From positions 62,001 through 126,000 of the forward strand of contig UQUT01000002.1 in assembly GCA_900544285.1 (NCBI GenBank): 64,000 bases of DNA, written 5' to 3'. This document shows positions 60,895 to 64,000 of this stretch, piece after piece. Every line of letters starts with the position of its first letter. Positions within the stretch are counted from its first letter, which is position 1. The position numbers and the translations under genes were made by a program. The notes beneath the pieces were generated by a model, which worked only from the letters and a program-made list of their open reading frames with translations, ran no database searches and was not told the origin of the DNA. The DNA is from an uncultured Eubacterium sp. GTDB lineage: Bacteria; Bacillota; Clostridia; Oscillospirales; CAG-272.

Positions 60895-63355
60895 TTATTC
60901 TTCTTTTTTCTTTCGTCCGACGGCGAGCGCTACGCCGATAATGCCGATTACGGCTATTGACGCGCCCGCTCCCATAACGGATTTACAGCCGCCCTTGCCG
61001 CCGTCAGTCGTTACCGAAGGGGTTGTCGTCACATTCGGTTCGGTGGTGACGGCAGAAGTTGTTGTTTCCGTTGCGGGAGGCTGAGTCGTTGTTGTCCCCG
61101 GATCTTCTCCGCCTTCCTTTTCCCATTTCGCATAGATCGTTATCTCGCCCGCCTCATCGACGGTCTGCCCGAAGTCATATGGCAATGTCAGTTCTTCATC
61201 CTCATACCAGCCGACGAATTTATAGCCTTCTCGCTTGGCAGGGACAGGCTCGTCAAAGCTGTCGCCTATCTCGCAGGCAAAGAGCAGATATTTGGACTCC
61301 GCTCCGGAGAGCTTCAGAGTTGCCGTTCTTCCCGTTTCGACCCATTTTGCGTAAAGCGGGAAATCCTCGCATACCGTCTGAGTAAAGCCCATGTCATAGC
61401 GTGTTGTGAGTTCGGGATCGAGATACCAGCCGCAGAAGTCATAACCGCGCTTTTCCATCGGGAATTTATAGCTGAGCGTTTCGCCCGGCTTGACCTTCAC
61501 TCCGTATCTTCTGTCAACGGCTGTGAGGCCCTTGAAGAAATATACATAGTAATAATCCGTGCGCGGCTTTTTCTCAACCTTTGTATATGCGGCGATAGTT
61601 CTTTCGCTGTCGCCGTTTTTACCGGAAACGATTGTCTTGCAGAAATATTTTGTGTTCTGTTCAAGACCGTCAAAAACCACGGAGAAGGTGCCGTCCGCAT
61701 TGGGAACAACAGTTTTCACGATGCTGTCACCCTCTGCAACGTCGGATTTGGTCGAAAGCATCATCTTTATGCCTCTGACGTCGCCTCCGTAAAGATTTGT
61801 TATCGTACCCTTGAACGTTATCGACGAAGTGTCAGCTTCTCTTGCGCTGAAGCCGAAGCCCGGAGCCATCTTGTGTACTCCGGAAACCGTAATCGTCATT
61901 TCGTCTCCTGCAAACGAGCCCTCTTTTACCGTTATCTTGAGATTGAAGTTCTCCGCCTGTTCGGGCGTGAGCGTTGTGTAACTCGTTCCGCTGACGGGAA
62001 AACGGTATTTACTCGAACCCGCCTCAAACGTATAGCTTCTGCCGTCGGAGGAGCCGTTTATGTATTTGAAACCGCAAAGCGTCGCGCCTATCGATGAAAT
62101 TCCCATCGGTACAACGCCGGGGTCATGACCGCTTGCAGCGGCGTTTACCCCCCCTCCATGACTCGGCAATGCTCTCATCTATATGCCAGATGACTATCGC
62201 CATATTGGATGAGTTTATCGCGTCAAACTTGGTCGAGCCTGTCTCGTGGTATCTGTTTTCTATGAGATAATATTCCTTCGGGTTTGGTGTGTATACCTTC
62301 AGAATATTGTATTCACCCTCTTTGCTGTTACGCGAATAAAGGGTATATTCGCCGTCGAAGTTTACGTCAGTTGGCGTCATAAGTCCGCAGCTTATCGCGT
62401 TGTAGGGGTCAAGATATGCCGGCGAAGCACCGCGCGGAGTGCCGCTGTAATTATTCCATGAGCCTGACGCCATAAGCGTCATATCTCCTGCATAGTTCCA
62501 TTTTGTTCCGGTCGAGCTCGTATCGTAAAGGTCGGGAGAGCCGATGAAATGCCCAAGCTCATGCGCGATTGTGCCGACTGTAAGCGGCTGAGTACCGTCC
62601 AGATATTCGCCGACGCGCAAAAATGACGCGCCGACCTCAACGCCGTCAATCTTCTGTGGCGTGTTTGACGTGTAATGCGCGTGAACGCCGAAGGCGAGCT
62701 TGTCGCTCGGTCTGCTGGAATTTGCGGAGGCTTCGTAACCGCCGCAGACATAAACTATCGCAAGCTCATTATATGAAATCTTGCCGTCACCGTTTTTATC
62801 GAATTTTGAAAAGTCGACGTATTCCGCTGCCGCTCTGAGCGCGGCGTTTCTGGAGTTTGAGTCCTCCTTTGAATCCCCACCGGTCGTTGCCATCGGGTGC
62901 TTATACGGAATGACAACGTTGACAACGCCGTCATTTACAACGCCCTGCTTCTCCTTCGATTCGTATGTCTCCTCTGCGGGACAGAAATAGAAGCTGCCGT
63001 TTGACACTTCTTTATAGTATGTTTTCATGGATGACTTGTCATTCGAGAAGAACGCGTTATACCAGTATTTGTCCGTTGAATAGCTCCATTGCTCCCCGTA
63101 ATACGGAGAGGTCTTATCCGAATAGAGCTTGCTCCCGTTTGACATGTCATAGTCGTCTATGCCGTTTTTGTTTGCGTCAAACGATATTTTTATCACAAGC
63201 AATGGTATCGGGTCGAGCGACCATGAATTGTCCGGAAGCTCGGTCAGGATGAAGCCTTCATCCTCCGCCGCAAATGCCAATGGCATGAAGGCGAAAAGCA
63301 TTGCAAAAGCAAGCAAAGCCGCCATCAGCCCGCGAATGGTTTTTCTGTTTTTCAT
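60895..63355 (-). pseudogene. Second secreted M6-family metalloprotease, interrupted by a one-base shift in a G7 run
   Basis: The reading frame from ATG 63355 (MKNRKTIRGLMAALLAF, a signal peptide) contains an intact M6 domain with HELGHFIGSPDLYD, then changes frame at a run of seven G (seven C on the plus strand, about 62148-62154). The first frame ends at 62123. The second frame continues with GVNAAASGHDPGVVPMG, matching the intact paralogue (SHGYGHDPAVVPMG), and goes on to the fibronectin-like region, two InlB-type repeats, a Thr-rich linker and a membrane anchor (VALAVGRKKKEE), ending at 60895. Deleting one G restores a protein of about 820 residues. Either an assembly error, a recent mutation or a phase-variable tract. 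Confidence 0.85.
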
Positions 63356-63367
63356 AAACATTTCCCC

Positions 63368-63382
63368 CTGTCTTAAAGACAG
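63368..63382 (-). promoter_or_regulatory. Palindromic operator candidate ahead of the second M6 gene
   Basis: CTGTCTT-A-AAGACAG reads the same on both strands apart from its centre. It lies between the -10 box and the start codon, a typical repressor position. Confidence 0.45.
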
Positions 63383-63386
63383 TTAT

Positions 63387-63415
63387 ATTATAACGAAAAA
63401 CCATCGAAAAATCAA
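63387..63415 (-). promoter_or_regulatory. Promoter of the second M6 protease gene
   Basis: Minus-strand TTGATT (63415-63410) and TATAAT (63392-63387), spaced by 17 bases, 31 bases before the start codon. Confidence 0.6.
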
Positions 63416-63497
63416 CAGTATATAGAGCTTTGCCCCCTTTTCGCGCCGTTTGCACAAACAGGGGGCAGTTATTTTGTGTATTATGACAACAGCATTT

Positions 63498-64000
63498 TTA
63501 CAAAAACAACTTTGCAATCTCCTTTGCCCATGAAAGCCACTTTGGGACAATCTCGTCAAGCAACGCCCTGACCTTCTCCGCGTCAAGCCCGTGGATATAA
63601 CGAATCGTTTCGTAAACCGTTCCGGACGCGCTTGTATCGCCTATGGCTATCATTGCGCGGGCTTTATCGCCGATGGCGAAATACTTTCCCGTCGCCAGAG
63701 CGCCGATTGCAAACCCTCCCGTCGATATCGCGCCCATGGAAACCATGCCGAAGGCTATCGCTCCTATCGCGATTATTCCCGCCGAAATCGCCCCCGCGGC
63801 GAACGCTCCGATTGCAAGCACGCCGGAGGCAAGAAGCCCGAGCGAGACAAGTCCGACCGATATAACGCCGATTGAAAGAAGCCCCATCGAAAAAATGCCG
63901 GTCGCCCTGAGCCCCAAGGCAAACACGCCTCTTGCCTTCATTCCGACGGCAAAAAATCCTCTTGCGTTTTTGCCGATATGCCAGAGCGGCATTCCGAGCA
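63498..64000 (-). CDS. Protein of strict glycine pentapeptide repeats (N-terminus possibly outside the window)
   Basis: The visible 164 residues from ATG 63992 contain 19 uninterrupted five-residue units of the form G-x-x-[A/S]-x (residues 7-101), for example GVFAL, GIFSM, GLLSI, GVISV. A GDKARAMIAIGDTSAS part and a charged helical C-terminus (EKVRALLDEIVPKWLSW) follow. The regular small-residue register recalls pentapeptide-repeat beta-helices, but the consensus differs from the usual A(D/N)Lxx. A stacked beta-helix or a membrane glycine-zipper are both possible. I see no ribosome site before ATG 63992 and the frame stays open to the window edge, so the gene may begin further upstream. Confidence 0.7.
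   Translation of the reverse strand, partial: LGMPLWHIGKNARGFFAVGMKARGVFALGLRATGIFSMGLLSIGVISVGLVSLGLLASGVLAIGAFAAGAISAGIIAIGAIAFGMVSMGAISTGGFAIGALATGKYFAIGDKARAMIAIGDTSASGTVYETIRYIHGLDAEKVRALLDEIVPKWLSWAKEIAKLFL

Noticed and set aside
1..64000. CRISPR arrays and cas genes
   Set aside because: No set of regularly spaced direct repeats and no Cas-like proteins were seen anywhere in the window.
1..64000. Insertion sequences or integrases
   Set aside because: No transposase, recombinase or integrase motif was found among the open frames; the only mobile-element-like signals are short repeats and tRNA fragments.

Overview
The window looks like a chromosomal segment of an anaerobic, endospore-forming Clostridia species (Bacillota), most like the gut Oscillospiraceae/Ruminococcaceae type. 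The evidence is the Gram-positive S10-spc-alpha ribosomal order, the zinc-ribbon form of S14, the sporulation genes spoVM and spoIIID, a DnaD/DnaI primosome pair, an NAD(P)-linked [FeFe]-hydrogenase operon and several hexuronate and glycoside genes. No species can be named from the sequence alone.

Layout. 1-2.5 kb: end of an unknown gene, an Asp/Glu racemase and a MurE-family ligase with altered substrate-pocket motifs. 2.5-8.6 kb (minus strand): an EamA transporter and a BmpA-NupOPQ type ABC importer with a stem-loop between the binding-protein gene and the ATPase gene. 8.8-12.3 kb: a GH27 alpha-galactosidase with a small Cys-rich partner, and a GH151-like hydrolase fused transcriptionally behind infB. 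12.3-17.1 kb: rimP-nusA-ylxR-ylxQ-infB. 17.3 kb: the 27-codon gene spoVM. 17.5-33.1 kb: 31 genes from rpsJ to rplQ including secY, adk, map, infA and rpoA, preceded by a long leader with a terminator-like hairpin. 33.6-41 kb: a TSCPD protein, an amidohydrolase, tRNA-Arg(CCG) followed by tRNA-like scars, a HTH-kinase fusion, a ClpC-type ATPase and a ComM-type ATPase. 41-47.4 kb: a possible antisense RNA/small-ORF pair, dnaI, dnaD with a DnaA-box cluster upstream, tsaD-rimI-mrp, and uxaC. 47.6-57 kb (plus strand): a two-domain KDPG aldolase and then a ten-gene hydrogenase operon. 57-58 kb: repeat-rich non-coding DNA, then spoIIID. 58.3-64 kb: two tandem secreted M6 metalloproteases (one interrupted by a one-base shift in a G7 run) and a strict five-residue-repeat protein cut by the window edge.

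The most interesting block is 48.8-57.0 kb. The structural subunits HndA, HndB, HndC and HndD are split by six genes: two DRTGG-domain proteins, two stand-alone GHKL ATPase domains, a PHP phosphoesterase, and a second hydrogenase-like protein that keeps the four H-cluster cysteines but has alanine at the proton-transfer cysteine, as in sensory hydrogenases. Together they look like an H2- or redox-sensing signalling module built into the operon of the enzyme it would control. Other points worth attention are a dispersed intergenic repeat family (five or six copies), the non-standard MurE/racemase pair, the homopolymer-interrupted protease gene and the DnaA-box cluster ahead of the helicase-loader genes.
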